Assembly: GCA_963678705.1 (NCBI GenBank)
Contig: OY783208.1
Coordinates: 4,030,001 to 4,094,000, forward strand
Direction: 5' to 3'
Length of the DNA stretch: 64,000 bases
DNA from: Panorpa germanica
Taxonomy: Eukaryota > Arthropoda > Insecta > Mecoptera > Panorpidae
The notes below the pieces were generated by a model. The model had not been told where the DNA came from. It was given only the letters and a program-made list of their open reading frames with translations, and searched no databases. How positions within the stretch are numbered: the stretch's first letter is position 1; every line of letters begins with the position of its first letter. Below, in pieces: positions 22,580 through 34,213 of the stretch. Made by a program: the position numbers and the translations under genes.

Positions 22580-23355
22580 TGTTGTAAAATGGGTGTGTGT
22601 ATTTCGTTCTGGAGGAGATTACTCAGCTTACTAGTACATTCTGCAGGGATGCTAGCTTCTGGTAGTAGATTCTTCAGTTGACGACTTCCAACACCAATTA
22701 CAGTAGTAATCGAATAACTTTCTTAAGATGATTAATAAGATTCTTGTTTAGACGGTGTATTGTTGCAATTAGAGAATACTTGAGCGGTCTAAAGTAACCT
22801 CGTTGCGACATACGACGGTTGAACAATTAGTATCTTTTTATTACTATTAATACAAACACTTTTATTAAAATATATCATTTATTCGTTGTAATATTATATC
22901 TGCTTACTTAATTACAATAGTATTTTATTAGATTAACGAAGATGACAGATATAAAACAAAATGTAATTCTATAGTGTTATAATTTGATTAATAGTTGAAA
23001 CACGCTTACATGGTACACTTTGATGTTACAATTAGAGTAATTGTACGAACGAAGTTATGAATAGTAATGCTTGCTTTGAGACTCACGAGAAGACTGGCTT
23101 TCAGCGTCTTGTGCAATTTAATATATAATAATTTATTTCACATCACAGAACGCCAATACTGAATTACCAGCATTAAAAACAATATTAATCTCCACAGACC
23201 AGAGACAATATTTATAAGCGCTAAACTTAAATAATTATTCATTACAATATTAATACTAATACAAAAACTGTTTACATAATATAATTCTATTACATAATTA
23301 ACATTTAATATCATTAAAAATAAAAGGTAAGTGCGACATATGCGTACTTACAACA
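22580..23355 (-). repeat. 5' LTR of the retrotransposon
   Basis: Equal in length to the 3' LTR with about one difference seen over 776 bp. It presumably carries the element promoter. The flanking base run after it is ATAT, matching the four bases before 15591. Confidence 0.9.
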
Positions 23356-24429
23356 ATATATTTATTAATATTGCAGCTTTGTTTTATGTAAGATATAAAT
23401 GTGTATAACTTTTACGATTGTGTAGTACATTAATGCAGATAACAAACTGCAATGGCGATGAGTTATTTATTTGTCATGGGGCTAATGTCAGTAAAGTATT
23501 TGTTGAATTTTTCATTATTTCTCTATTAAGAGACAAGTACGAAATAATTAAACGTTTTACTAATATAATCAATCGATTAAGTATCATTCCCACTCACTAA
23601 TTAAATTTTGTGTTTAATGTTAACTTCAATTCTGCGGTATATGGTGGGAAATGCTTTCCACTTGTCATTGACGTTTGTAGTAAACACATAAATTTCGTCG
23701 TCAAGTGATGATCAGTTTAGTTGAAGCGTGTGAAACTTAAATCGTTCAGTTATTTTAATTTTTATTATCGATTAACCAAAATCGTTCAATTGAAATCGCC
23801 TCATGAGAACGCAGTTTTACATAACAAAAAGTTGTTGACAACACAATTACAATTACATTAGCAACGATAGAAGCGTTATAATGTTGTCATTTACCATTAA
23901 TTAACATTATTAGGAACAGGTTTAGACACGCTTGCTCAAGCCATTATACGCAGCTAGTGAAGTAGCAAGATATTTTTATTTGAAAACCAGTCAATTGTTA
24001 ACATTATTAGTTTATATCATATATTTCCAATTTTATTATGAATTATACGTACAGAATTATTATACTATAATAAATTAGTTGCAATACATGTTGTATTTAT
24101 TTTCCTGTAACTCTAGGTGTCTCATTGTTATTTTCGCATTTTATCATTAAATCAATTTTAATACAAACGTTTGTACTGTTAAATACAAGTGTATTTTATT
24201 TATTAATCAAAACATTTTGAATTTAAAAAGGACTTTTTTTTGTTAATATTTTAAATTTTTGTTGGTAACTTCACCTATGTTTTCAACCAATCGACTCAGA
24301 CGTCTGATAGTTACCAAACACTTCCGACGGGGCTTTCACAATACCTAAATCGATGGCACGACACCAGACCGTCGTGAAACAGCCCCGTCGGATACAAATA
24401 CGAACGCGACGCCTGGTCTCTACCCGACG
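23356..24429. other. Unique intergenic DNA
   Basis: AT-rich until about 24280, with no supported gene. From 24280 the base composition becomes more balanced. An 11-bp inverted repeat with an extra paired segment lies at 24324-24334 and 24381-24391 (CCGACGGGGCT), a hairpin of unknown origin, perhaps part of another eroded element. Confidence 0.5.
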
Positions 24430-25735
24430 AAGCTGCAAAATAAGCGCCTATGTCTTTTTAGTCCTTTGAAGTCAGACGTATGTTTATCTAGTAAAGTCAC
24501 AGCTAGATAGTTTGGATGATTGTTCAGTCGCTGCTGGTATCTTTAGATGAATTTGTTCATTTCTTCTTTCACAGTTTTAATGCCGAAGTCATGCTTGATG
24601 AACTACAGGATATCCATAATGGTTCTGACTGTCCTTGACTTGAAACCTTTCTAGTATTTCTATGTTTGAAACACTAGATGTTTCCCAGAGTTTAATGCTG
24701 GTTCATTAGTTTGCTGCTATTGGATAAATGCGTTAGGCCTGTCTCAGTATGGCACTGTATTTAAGCGAATTTCTGCCGGACGTATTCGGGCTACTACGCT
24801 TTACCTATCCGAACCATGTAAATGTAATGAGATCGCTCTGGAGCTCTCAGACTGCACGCTACAAAGCCGTCCGAATACGGGCGGCACTACCTCGCACATT
24901 AGAACCGTATAAAGGCGAATTTTATCCAAGCGTTATCACTACTACAACGATATCCTATCTGAACCTTTGTAAATGCAAACAACCGCCTCAGGCTGGAGGG
25001 GATACCTAACATCGCTTGTTGTTACGCTGCAATACGGCGACATACGGACACCGATAAATTAATTCTTTGAATTCAAGAAAGAGAGCCAACCAGAACTCAG
25101 ATATATAATAAATGCTAAAGTCCCTTTAATACCAGTAGTGTATCGATAAAAATTAAAGTTAAAGTTTGCTCTCATAATAAATTATATAAGTGCTAAAGAA
25201 CTCCAATACACCCCCTAATACACAACTACAGACATCTGTGACACACATAGGCGGTTTGCTTTGTAGCTCATCCAATCCGCCGATTTACGTACGAATACAC
25301 CGTCGCTTAAATACGGTCCCATACTGAGACAGGCCTTACGTTATTTCGTGATGTGCTTTTTTCAGGTTAGACGCCGATCTAAATGCATGCATAGATACTT
25401 AGCCTCTTCACATTGTTATTTAGTTGACTTCGTCTCGTTTGCATTAACCCTACAAAAAACGCTGACCAGAATCGGATCAGATTCGAACCAATTGAAGCGA
25501 ATCGTATCATAATCGTATTGGATTCGTATAAGATTCGTACGCCACTTCTTTAGCCAGTCTTGAATCTCGTCTAGGATAGCTTTTACTTGGTGTGATGCAA
25601 CATATGGGGTTCCATGCATAGTTAAAATTGTTGCGTAATCTGCTAAAGTTGCTGTTGTAGTCTGGCTATTAGTGGATAGGTCTGTATTATACAAAATAAG
25701 GCCAAGAACACTGTCTTGTGGAAATCCAGTCATTA
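24430..25735 (-). mobile_element. Jockey-type LINE remnant, interrupted by a MITE
   Basis: On the minus strand from 25733, TGFPQDSVLGLILYNTDLST matches the RT block GVPQGSVLGPLLY of Jockey-clade elements, followed by TTTATLADYATILT, where the active-site FADD is degraded to LADY. Further on, near 25400-25345, EEAKYLCMHLDRRLT is followed by a stop where family members have W. After the MITE (below 24736) the C-terminal region reads KTVKEEMNKFI and RLNNHPNYLAVTLLD, typical of the Jockey C-terminus. Several stops and frame changes make it non-functional. No poly(A) tail was identified. Confidence 0.7.
24736..25335. mobile_element. PIF/Harbinger-like MITE, 600 bp, TTA target duplication
   Basis: Ends are GGCCTGTCTCAGTATGG and its complement, with inverted repeats of over 30 bases and two mismatches. 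TTA flanks both ends (24733-24735 and 25336-25338), the 3-bp target typical of PIF/Harbinger. The interior is GC-richer than its surroundings and holds degenerate repeats of the subterminal motif (tttaagcgaa, tataaaggcgaa). It carries no transposase; the 86-codon reading at 24749-25009 falls inside the repeats and is not a gene. It inserted into the Jockey remnant. Confidence 0.8.
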
Positions 25736-25868
25736 TTGTGTAAAGATAAGTAGTTTTGTCTTAAAATTTAACCGTGAAACATCTGTCTTGAACGTAAGAA
25801 TAAAGTATCCTGTAAAATGTCTTCTTTATTTTATAAAACAGTCCCGCGTGGCATACTTTGTCAAACGC

Positions 25869-26663
25869 TTAACGCACATGTAGTTTTTTGTGTCGTTTTA
25901 AACTTGATGCTGTACTATACGATTTTTTACATTGTTCACAAGGAAATAGCTTCAAACCCAAATGTGAATGTATATGTCGTTTTAAATCAATTGCTTGACT
26001 AAACATTTTACCACATCGATCGCAATTAAATGGTTTTATACCTAAATGTATATTTTTATGTCGTTTTAAATGCGTTGAATGACAAAATGTTTTAGTACAT
26101 TCATCACAAGTAAATGGTTTTATACCTGAATGTATAGTTTTATGTCGTTTTAAACAATGTGCGTTACTAAACGTTTTACTACATTGGTCACAAGAGAATG
26201 GTTTCAAACCTAAATATCTGTTTTCATGTTGTTTTAAATTATATGGATCGCTAAATGTTTTATTACAATGGTCGCAAAAAAGTGGATTTATATCTAAATG
26301 TATGTTTTTATGTCGTTTAAGTCCTAATGGGTACTTAAATGTTTTATCACATACATCGCAAGAATATATTTTCTTTGCTGAATGACCACGCAAATGTTTT
26401 TTGATATCATTCTCCTTGTCAAACGATTTATTACAAACGTCACAAATATAAGGCTTCTTTGATTCACTTTGTAGTTCTTTACAAACGGATAAAATAATAA
26501 TGGGCTCATATTTCATAACGTACTCATTGCCCACTGGTGAAATCGCACCTTCCCCTGGACTATCGTATGGTTCATCTTTAATATCTGTTTTTATTTCATC
26601 ACATACTTCTAGTACCTCTTCTTTTATTTCGATTTTGACATCTTCTACCTTTACTGTTTCCAT
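25869..26663 (-). CDS. ZNF-B1: C2H2 zinc-finger protein, 7 fingers, 264 aa
   Basis: A different subfamily from ZNF-A. Residues 1-70 are acidic and dense in psi-K-x-E or -D motifs (K5, K10, K14, K25, K29, and later MKYE). Finger 1 begins near residue 72 (YICDVCNKSF). Seven fingers follow on a 28-residue period, with linkers LDINP, LGLKP, SGIKP and LGIKP, closer to TGEKP than in ZNF-A. Finger 3 has Tyr in place of the last zinc-binding His (KQHENRY), so it should fold poorly. Likely a nuclear DNA-binding regulator with an unknown target. The paralog B2 at 33440-34213 is broken. The frame is otherwise intact and the start is the first ATG. Confidence 0.85.
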   Translation of the reverse strand: METVKVEDVKIEIKEEVLEVCDEIKTDIKDEPYDSPGEGAISPVGNEYVMKYEPIIILSVCKELQSESKKPYICDVCNKSFDKENDIKKHLRGHSAKKIYSCDVCDKTFKYPLGLKRHKNIHLDINPLFCDHCNKTFSDPYNLKQHENRYLGLKPFSCDQCSKTFSNAHCLKRHKTIHSGIKPFTCDECTKTFCHSTHLKRHKNIHLGIKPFNCDRCGKMFSQAIDLKRHIHSHLGLKLFPCEQCKKSYSTASSLKRHKKLHVR

Positions 26664-27304
26664 TGAGATTTGTAGTACCTTATTAAAGTATAAATTTTTA
26701 TGAGTTTACTAAAAATAAAAATAGAAAATCATTAACACTATAAAAAATATGAGCAGTGTGTTAAAAAAAAAGTAAAACATATACATGCTCTGCAAACATA
26801 TATAAGTGAGGTTAAGTTAAATTAATAAAACATTTTTGTAATAAATGAGTGTTTTGTAAAACACAAAGAAAATAAATAAAGCAAGATCTTATACTCTATT
26901 AAAGTATTTAAACCATTCTACTTAAGTGTGTGTTTATTATTTTTAAAATAAAATGAATTGAAAAGTAAAATTCTACAAAACTACAATTTCATTATAAAAT
27001 TAAAATGTTAAATTACCTTTAAATATTAATGTATGTTGTTGTCTAATATTTGTGGCTGTCTATTTTTGTTTATTATTAAATAAATCAAACTTTAAGATGA
27101 ACGTATTTCTGATAGTGACATTAACTGACATCTTAAATGAATCCAAGGTGTTTTCCTTTGCTAATGAACAAATACTTTTTTTGGTGGGATTTATGAACAT
27201 AGATATTCAATACAGATTTCATTTTTAATTTGACTATTTCTAAATGAATATTTACATTAATTGTAAACCATTATGATGAATGATTCGGTTGTACACAGAC
27301 TTTT
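26664..27304. other. Upstream flank of ZNF-B1, shared with ZNF-B2
   Basis: From about 27015 to 27304 the sequence is nearly identical to 34530-34808, including tgaatccaaggtgttttcc. The rest is AT-rich with no gene. The ZNF-B promoter is presumably here. Confidence 0.55.
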
Positions 27305-27936
27305 AATGGACTTGTGTCCTGTCTTAATTTCTATAAAAGTGTACTACATATTGATAAAGTTGGTTACTAGAACCTCAAATGTTCAATTATTTGTTAATAA
27401 CTCCTTATATGTTAGGAGATATTAACAATTAAAAAAGTCATTTTGTCTCTTTAATTATTAAAGGGATTCAACGTTGTACATATTCCAACTGCATGTGACA
27501 TCACAATCCTTGTGTAAGGTTGCCAACCTTACAGATCATAAATCTATGCTATATGTATTTATATATCAAATTATCAAATATTATTTACAGCTATTTCTAG
27601 GAACAATAAAATTTCAATATTATATCTGCCTTAGCAGGGTTAAATAAAATAAAAACTTATTATTCTTTGACTTGACTTGATTATTTCGACTACCAACAGC
27701 TACAAAACATTACCACAGCACTGACCTACTCAACAAATAACTGACGTTAAAATGCATTTCACGTCATACAAATATGGCCGACCATTTCTAGCGCTAAAAC
27801 TACAATTCAAACTTTTAATTGCTATATCTCCGTCAACATTTAGATATTTAATAAAATAGACACGCCAATACACATTTATTAACATCAATTTCAATCAACA
27901 ATTGAAAAATTGACCACTAAAAAATGAGGACACAAA
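27305..27936 (-). mobile_element. MITE copy of the AATGGGCT family
   Basis: Starts aatggacttgtgtcctgtctt (family right end reversed) and ends aaaaatgaggacacaaa. It is reversed relative to 7726-8373. The same insertion, with an internal deletion, is at 34809-35346 beyond ZNF-B2, so it is older than that duplication. Confidence 0.65.
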
Positions 27937-28625
27937 CATTCAAATATTTTTAATAAGTCTATTTTTAATGCAAGTGTGTGTGTGTGTTATGTCATTTACT
28001 TCTTACAGCTGAGTCGTACATCCCATCAAGTTTTTATTGCGATTTTTGTGAAAGTAATAAATAATCTCGATAATTTCGACATCATACGCAAAACCGATTG
28101 CAATACTGTTGAATTTTTAAAGGGGCTACTTTTATTTATCCTAGAGGAAGTGTAGAAATTTGTACCCTGTCGTCAACAGGCTTGAAACATTAAGTATATT
28201 GTAGTTTTATAAGAATTATGGCATGCCTCACAAAAATTCACTGAAATAAGAAATATACAATTTACAACATTTTTAATTATTTATTTATTGAATAATATAT
28301 TTATTAATCTTAAAATAACAAAGCAAATTATTTATAATTAAAAACAAGATAAGGGGTTTTATTTTATTTTTAGTGTTAAGCTTCATTCACACAAACTGTT
28401 TTGATATTTAATATTTTAATCTAGATTTTAGCTTAGCATTCCTTGTCACATTCGTATTTTTATTTGAGTTGGTGCGCATGAGTCACGCGTGTAACAATTA
28501 AAATAGCTATTTTCAATAACAATTAGTAATAGAAATTGTTTTTCCTGCTTTATTTTTGACAAAATGACTGTGAACTTTCTATTGTGATAATTTAAAGCAT
28601 AAAAACTTGAAAATGAATTGTTCCA
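27937..28625. repeat. Repeated non-coding block
   Basis: Contains the roughly 300-bp repeat also found at 11975-12330, here reversed, with a gtgtgtgtgtgtg microsatellite. It then enters the common ZNF-A 3' flank from about 28245. No gene is visible. Confidence 0.55.
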
Positions 28626-28795
28626 TTATTCACATGAAAAAGGATTAACGGCTAAATGCGTATTATTATGTTGGTTTAAAGAGCTTGAATTTGAAAATGT
28701 TTTGTTACAAACGTCACACGAAAATGGACGTTCCCCGGTATGACTTCGTTTGTGAATAAATTCTTCTAAGTGAAAATTATTTCTTCTATTAGATT
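28626..28795 (-). pseudogene. 3' terminal fragment of a ZNF-A gene
   Basis: Same structure as 349-517: partial finger, HTGERPF linker, one C2H2 finger, then AVNPFSCE and a stop. N-terminal parts are absent. Confidence 0.72.
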
Positions 28796-29115
28796 TTCTT
28801 TTTCGGTTTGTAAATTAGGTGCCAAAGTTAGCCCATATGCAAAATTTTAACTTTCTATCACAATTTTTATTTATTTCGGGCAAAAACCGCCCCCGTGCCC
28901 AAAAATATTTCTTTTAAATTTTAAATGTGATATTCAATTTAAAATTTGAGCTTTCCCCATTTTCTCCAGTTATATAGCTGAAAGTAACATTTCTTTTCGC
29001 AGTTTTTTCAAAATTACAGGTTTCCATGATTCAGAGAAAAATCCGAGGACGTCAAAAGGCTTAGAATTTTTTGCTCAACGAAACAGGAAATTTTAAAAGG
29101 GATTCATGGAACCGT
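28796..29115 (-). mobile_element. Helitron-like fragment
   Basis: Matches 518-835 and the interior of 12799-13505, and lacks the CTAG terminus. It sits between the ZNF fragment and the 3' end of ZNF-A3. Confidence 0.45.
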
Positions 29116-29212
29116 TTTCAACATTAAAACATAGGATTATTTAGCATAAAACTTAGAATTAGAACATAAAATTAGATTGATAAGCATAAAAACTTGCAAA
29201 TGTTTTATTCCA

Positions 29213-31037
29213 TTATTCACATGAAAAAGGATTAACGTCTAAATGCGTCTTTTTATGTTGACTGAAATTCATTGAATTTGAAAATGTTTTTTTACAAATG
29301 TCACATAAAAAAGTATGAACATCTAAATGCATCATTTTATGTTCCTTTAAATAACTTGAATTTGAAAACGTTTTGTTACAAATGTCACATAAAAAAGTAT
29401 GAACATCTAAATGCGTCCTTTTATGTTCCTTTAAATAGGCTAACCTTGAAAACGTTTTGTTACAAATGTCACATGAAAAAGGCTTAACGTCTAAATGCGT
29501 CTTTTTATGTTCCTTTAAATATCTTGAACTGGAAAACGTTTTTTTACATACGTCACATGAAAAAGGTTTAAGACCTAAATGCGCGTTCTTATGTTCCTTT
29601 AAATTGCATGAATTTGAAAATGTTTTTTTACAAACGTCACATGAAAAAGGTTTAACGCCTAAATGCATCATTTTATGTTACTTTAAATAATTTGAATTTG
29701 AAAAAGTTTTTTTACAAATGTCACATAAAAAAGGATGAACATCTAAATGCGTCATATTATGTTGCTTTAAACACCTTGAATTTGAAAATGTTTTTTTACA
29801 AACGTCACATGAAAAAGGTTTAACGCCTAAATGCATCATTTTATGTAACTTTAAATAATTTGAATTTGAAAAAGTTTTTTTTACAAATGTCACATAAAAA
29901 AGGATGAACATCTAAATGCGTCATATTATGTTGCTTTAAATACCTTGAACTTGAAAATGTTTTTTTACAAATGTCACATGAAAAAGAATTAACGTCTAAA
30001 TGCGTGCTTTTATGTTCCTTTAAATAGATTAACCTTGAAAACGTTTTAAAACAAATGTTACATGAAAAAGGATTAACGTCTAAATGCGTGTTTTTATGTT
30101 CCTTTAAATAACTTGAACTTGAAAACGTTTTGTTACAAATGTCACATAAAAAAGGATTAACGTCTAAATGCGTCATATTATGTTGCTTTAAATACCTTGA
30201 ACTTGAAAATGTTTTTTTACAAATGTCACATGAAAAAGGATTAACGTCTAAATGCGTGTTTTTATGTTCCTTTAAATAACTTGACCATGAAAACGTTTTG
30301 TTACAAATGTCACATGAAAAAGGATTAACGTCTAAATGCGTCTTTTTATGTTGCTTTAAATAACTTGAACTTGAAAACGTTTTGTTACAAATGTCACAGA
30401 AAAAAGGATTAACGTCTAAATGCGTGTTTTTATGTTCCTTTAAATAGCTTGAACATGAAAACGTTTTGTCACAAACGTCACACGAAAACGGACGCTCCCC
30501 GGTATGATTTCGTTGGTGAATAACTAAATTGAACCTAGTAGTGTAGGATTTGTCACATTCATGACAGGAATATAACTTCCTGTCAGAGTGAACACGCAAA
30601 TGTTTTATTATTTCCGGTGCCTTATCGAACCCCATGTTACAAACATCACAGATGAAATTCTTCTGATTGGAAATTAATTCTTCTATTCCCGATTGTCCAC
30701 TGCCTTGTGGTTCCGAGAATCTTCTATTATCATCACCATCCACCGGTTCTTTTGTCGTTCTGGTTCCTCGGCAATCCGATGGGGCCTCCAGGTGCTCCTG
30801 CAATTTACAGGAATCTTGAAACACGCCTCCGCAATATTTACACAGGACAACAGGTGAACTATAGTCAGGTTCATATTTAATATAAACCCCTGGCCAATCT
30901 GCTTCTCTATCGGAAGTGACGTCGACCTCCTCTTTGACTTGTGGTTCGAATTGAACAATGCATTCCTCTTCTGGTTCTACTTTCATGTTTTCTATTTCCG
31001 GTGTTTCATTTAATTCTGATTTTATTTGCTGTGCCAT
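29213..31037 (-). pseudogene. ZNF-A3: long zinc-finger gene with a frameshift and a nonsense codon
   Basis: The start at 31037 is the conserved MAQQ codon; here the upstream UTR happens to be open for 21 more codons. The frame runs 398 residues: the acidic psi-K-x-E region, the degenerate finger, then nine further fingers including the rarer SWSSYLKEH and SRLIYLKEH helices. It is lost in the next finger, where a run of eight T (near 29874) replaces seven in the sister unit at 29704. A second lesion near 29676 turns a KEH codon into TAA. About seven more fingers continue to the family end VNPFSCE at 29213. If translated it would give a 398-residue protein with ten finger units, so loss of function is not certain. 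Confidence 0.8.
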
Positions 31038-32333
31038 TTTATGCAGAAACCAACAATTTACTGAAACCAAAGGGTATTTATATTTAGCAATTAGTAACAC
31101 TAAGATTTAATTAAGCCTGCCCTAATTCACTCCTGAACAGGATTGTCTGTTTTCCTCTTCATTATGATTTTGTGAAACAGGCATACGGCTTCTTCATTTA
31201 ATGCCAGATAGAAATTTAATAAAAGGGGGCCCTTTGAAATAAACAACTTCTATAAAACTGTGCTATATTGTTTGTCACAAACAACAAAGACTAATGACCA
31301 ATTAACAAATATGTAATAAATTAAATTTCAAATAGTAAAGTACTTCATGAGTTTGTTGATTTCAAAAGAAGTTCAATAAGCAATGGACATTTTTCAGAAA
31401 ACATTGGAAGTGTTTTACAAGCAACATACATATTGCAGAATATTAAATTTATTAGAAAAGACTGAGTGAACAATATAACCTAGAAACCAAATTAGTAAAT
31501 GTAATCTTTAATAAATAAAATATTAATCGGAATTCTTAATAATTGTGACTATAGTTACAAAATGTATGTACAGAAATTGTAGTTATTCTTATTTTATTTT
31601 TTGTGTCGGTTGTAAGGTTTTATTTAATTTGTTAGGAATGAAAGGTCAATGGTAATTATTCAATACACCTACGTTTTCTTGTTTTGAAACTTGTAACAGA
31701 AATTTTGTATATTTCATCGAGCTATTAATCTACTTTTACCATTTTTAATAAAGAAATACACAATATTCATGCTTATTGTTGACCAATAATGTGAAATAAA
31801 CCCTTTTCACATCTAGATGACATATTGCTCTAACCACAAATTTGAAATTTCAACTTTAACCATTAATATTGAGTATTTCTAAAATAAAACTAGTTCGACA
31901 GAATGTGGACTAATTAAAATTGTTGTTTTTTATAACAATTAGAAATAAAAATTGTTTCTACTTCTTATTTTTTGACAAACTCACGTTGATCTTCCTTTAA
32001 AAGTAAATTCTATCGTCTGTCAATATGTAGGAATCCAGAAAAAAGTTCGTTGGTTTGTACTAATTGTTATCAAAGGCGCTACCCTTTTCAATATAATATT
32101 ATTAATTAATTAACTATACAAAAACTAGTAATAATAAAAGTATCTTTTTATATTAAAACGAATAATGTAAATACGGTTATAACATCCTTTGTCTTACATT
32201 AAATATATTATGATTATTAATAAAATTTTATTATATGTCAAAGTACAAACCATTAAAAAAGGCATCTTTAACTCCTGATGGTTTGCGTCTTTGGAACCTC
32301 ATGGCAAGTTAGCTACTGGTCTTCAAAATGTCT
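31038..32333. repeat. Upstream flank of ZNF-A3
   Basis: Closely matches 3208-4511 and 37815-39061. Contains the conserved UTR acceptor (ctttggtttcag read on the minus strand). No other gene is seen. Confidence 0.6.
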
Positions 32334-33261
32334 AATGGGTTTGTGTCCTATGCCTTAATTTCTATAAAAGTGTACTATATATTGATAAAGTGGGTTACTA
32401 GAACCTCAAATGTCCAATTATTCGTTAATAACTCCTTATATGTTAGCAGATCTTAACAATTAAAAAAGACGTTTTTTCTTCTTAATTATTAAGGTGAATC
32501 AACGTTGTACAACATTCCAAATGCATGTGACATCACAACCGCTACCAACCTTACAGCTCATAAATCTCTGCGATATGTATTTATACTAGTATACCAAAAT
32601 ATCAAATATTATTTATAGCTATTTCAAGGAACAATCAAATTCCAATATTATGTCTGCCTTAGCAGGTTTAAATATTATAAAATAGTCCTCATTTTTTAGT
32701 GGTCGATTTTTCAATTGTTAAATGAAATTGATGTTAATAGATGTGTATTAACGTGTCTATTTTATTAAATATCTATGACGGAGATATAACATTTTTAGCG
32801 CTAAAGATGGTCGGCCATTTGTATGACGTGAAATGCATTTTAATATCAATTATTTGTTGATTCTATCAGTACTGTGGTAATGTTTTGTAGCTGTTGGTAG
32901 CCGAAATAATCAAGTCAAGTCAAAAAATAATAAGTTTATTTAACCCTGTTACGGCAGACCTAATGTTGGAACTTTATTGTTCCTTGAAATAGCTGTAAAT
33001 AATATTTGATATATAAATACATATAGCAGAGATTTATGAGCTGTAAGGTTGGCAGCGTTGTGATGTCACATGCATTTGGAATGTGTACAACGTTGATTCC
33101 CCTTAAAAATTTAAAAGAAAAAACGACTTTTTTAATTGTTAATATCTTTTAACATATAAGGAGTTATTAACAAATAATTGAACATTTGAGGTTCTAGTAA
33201 CCAACTTTATCAATATGTTGTACAGTTTTATAGAAATTAAGACATAGGACACTAGCCCATT
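32334..33261. mobile_element. Inverted composite MITE (AATGGGCT family)
   Basis: Starts aatgggtttgtgtcctatg and ends acataggacactagcccatt, with an internal junction near 32685 where a reversed right end meets a plus-oriented copy. Same architecture as 4512-5646, with which it shares flanks, so it belongs to the duplicated unit. Confidence 0.62.
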
Positions 33262-33439
33262 CAGGATAGAAACTATACGAATGACATTTTTAAATTATTA
33301 ATTAATTAGTGCTATGTTATAAAAATAGATGCCACTATGACAATTGATAAGTGTATATTTTATTATTATTAATTAAATAAACATAAATGTAAAGCGTCTG
33401 TAAACATAAACTACAATCAGGATGTGATAATAAATAGAA

Positions 33440-34213
33440 ATAACTCAATCGTAAGTTTTTATTACATTGTTTACACGAAAATATTTTTAACCCAAATGTA
33501 GGTTTGTGTGTCGTTTTAAACTTGATGCTTTACTAAACGTTTTTTTACATTGTTCACAAGAAAATAGCTTCAAACCTAAATGTGTGTTTATATGTCGTTT
33601 TAAATCAGTTGATTGACTAAATGATTTACCACATTTGTCACAAGAAAATGGTTTTAAACCTAAATGTATGTTTTTATGTCGTCTTAAATTATAAGCATCA
33701 CTAAATGTCTTATTACAAAGGTCGCAAAAATATAGTTTTATGCCTAAATGAGTGATTTTATGTCGTTTTAAACTTTGTGCGTTACTAAACGTTTTACTAC
33801 ATTGCTCGCAAAAAAGTGGATTTATACGTAAATGTCTTTTTATGCTGCTTTAAATGTGATAGGTTATCAAATATTTTATTACGTTCATTACAAGAATGCA
33901 TTTTCTTTGCTGAATGAATCCGCAAATGTTTTAAAATATCAGTGTTATTGTCAAACGATTTATTACAAACATCACAAATATAAGGCTTCTTTACTTCACT
34001 TTGTAGTTCTTCACAAATGGATGAAACAACAATTGGCTCATATTTCATAACATACTCATTTCCCAGTTGTAAAGTTGCATTTTCCTCAGTATCATGGTCT
34101 GGTTCTTCTTTAATTTCTATTTCTATTACATCACACAGTTCTGTTTCTTTGACGACGTCTTCCTTCTTTATTCCTATTTTGACAACTTGTCCTTTTACTG
34201 CTTCCATTGGCAT
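33440..34213 (-). pseudogene. ZNF-B2: decayed paralog of ZNF-B1
   Basis: It opens with MEAVKGQVVKIGIKKEDVV and the family block NEYVMKYEPI, then finger 1 (YICDVCNKSFDNN). Finger 2 reads CNER where the second zinc Cys should be. Two bases are then missing near 33834, so the frame ends at 33797 after 138 residues. In the shifted frame four good fingers follow, including CEQCSKTF, CDLCNKTF, CDKCGKSF and a final CEQCKKTF, ending with a stop near 33490. A further one-base loss there separates a short remnant of another finger. The flanks match those of B1, so this is a duplicate that died. Confidence 0.75.

Larger units (their letters stand above)
15591..23355 (-). mobile_element. LTR retrotransposon, Ty3/gypsy-type Pol, whole-looking and young
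   Basis: A 7.8-kb element on the minus strand with two 776-bp LTRs, a tRNA-Leu-type primer site, a leader of about 1 kb with short tandem repeats, and one long Gag-Pol frame. LTR ends are TGTTGT and ACAACA. The host repeat ATAT flanks both sides as a 4-bp target duplication. By eye the LTRs differ at about one base, so insertion is very recent. No envelope gene is seen. It interrupts the upstream flank of ZNF-A2. It looks whole, with no breaks seen. Confidence 0.92.

Noticed and set aside
23418-23600. 60-codon plus-strand frame after the LTR element
   Set aside because: No similarity to anything recognised, and its length is expected by chance in this region.
24324-24391. GC-rich hairpin as a terminator or structured RNA
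   Set aside because: A single 11-bp stem in unique sequence with no conservation in the window; eukaryotic genes do not use such terminators.
24749-25009. 86-codon open frame on the plus strand
   Set aside because: It lies wholly inside the 600-bp Harbinger-like MITE and runs through its degenerate internal repeats; no domain is recognisable.
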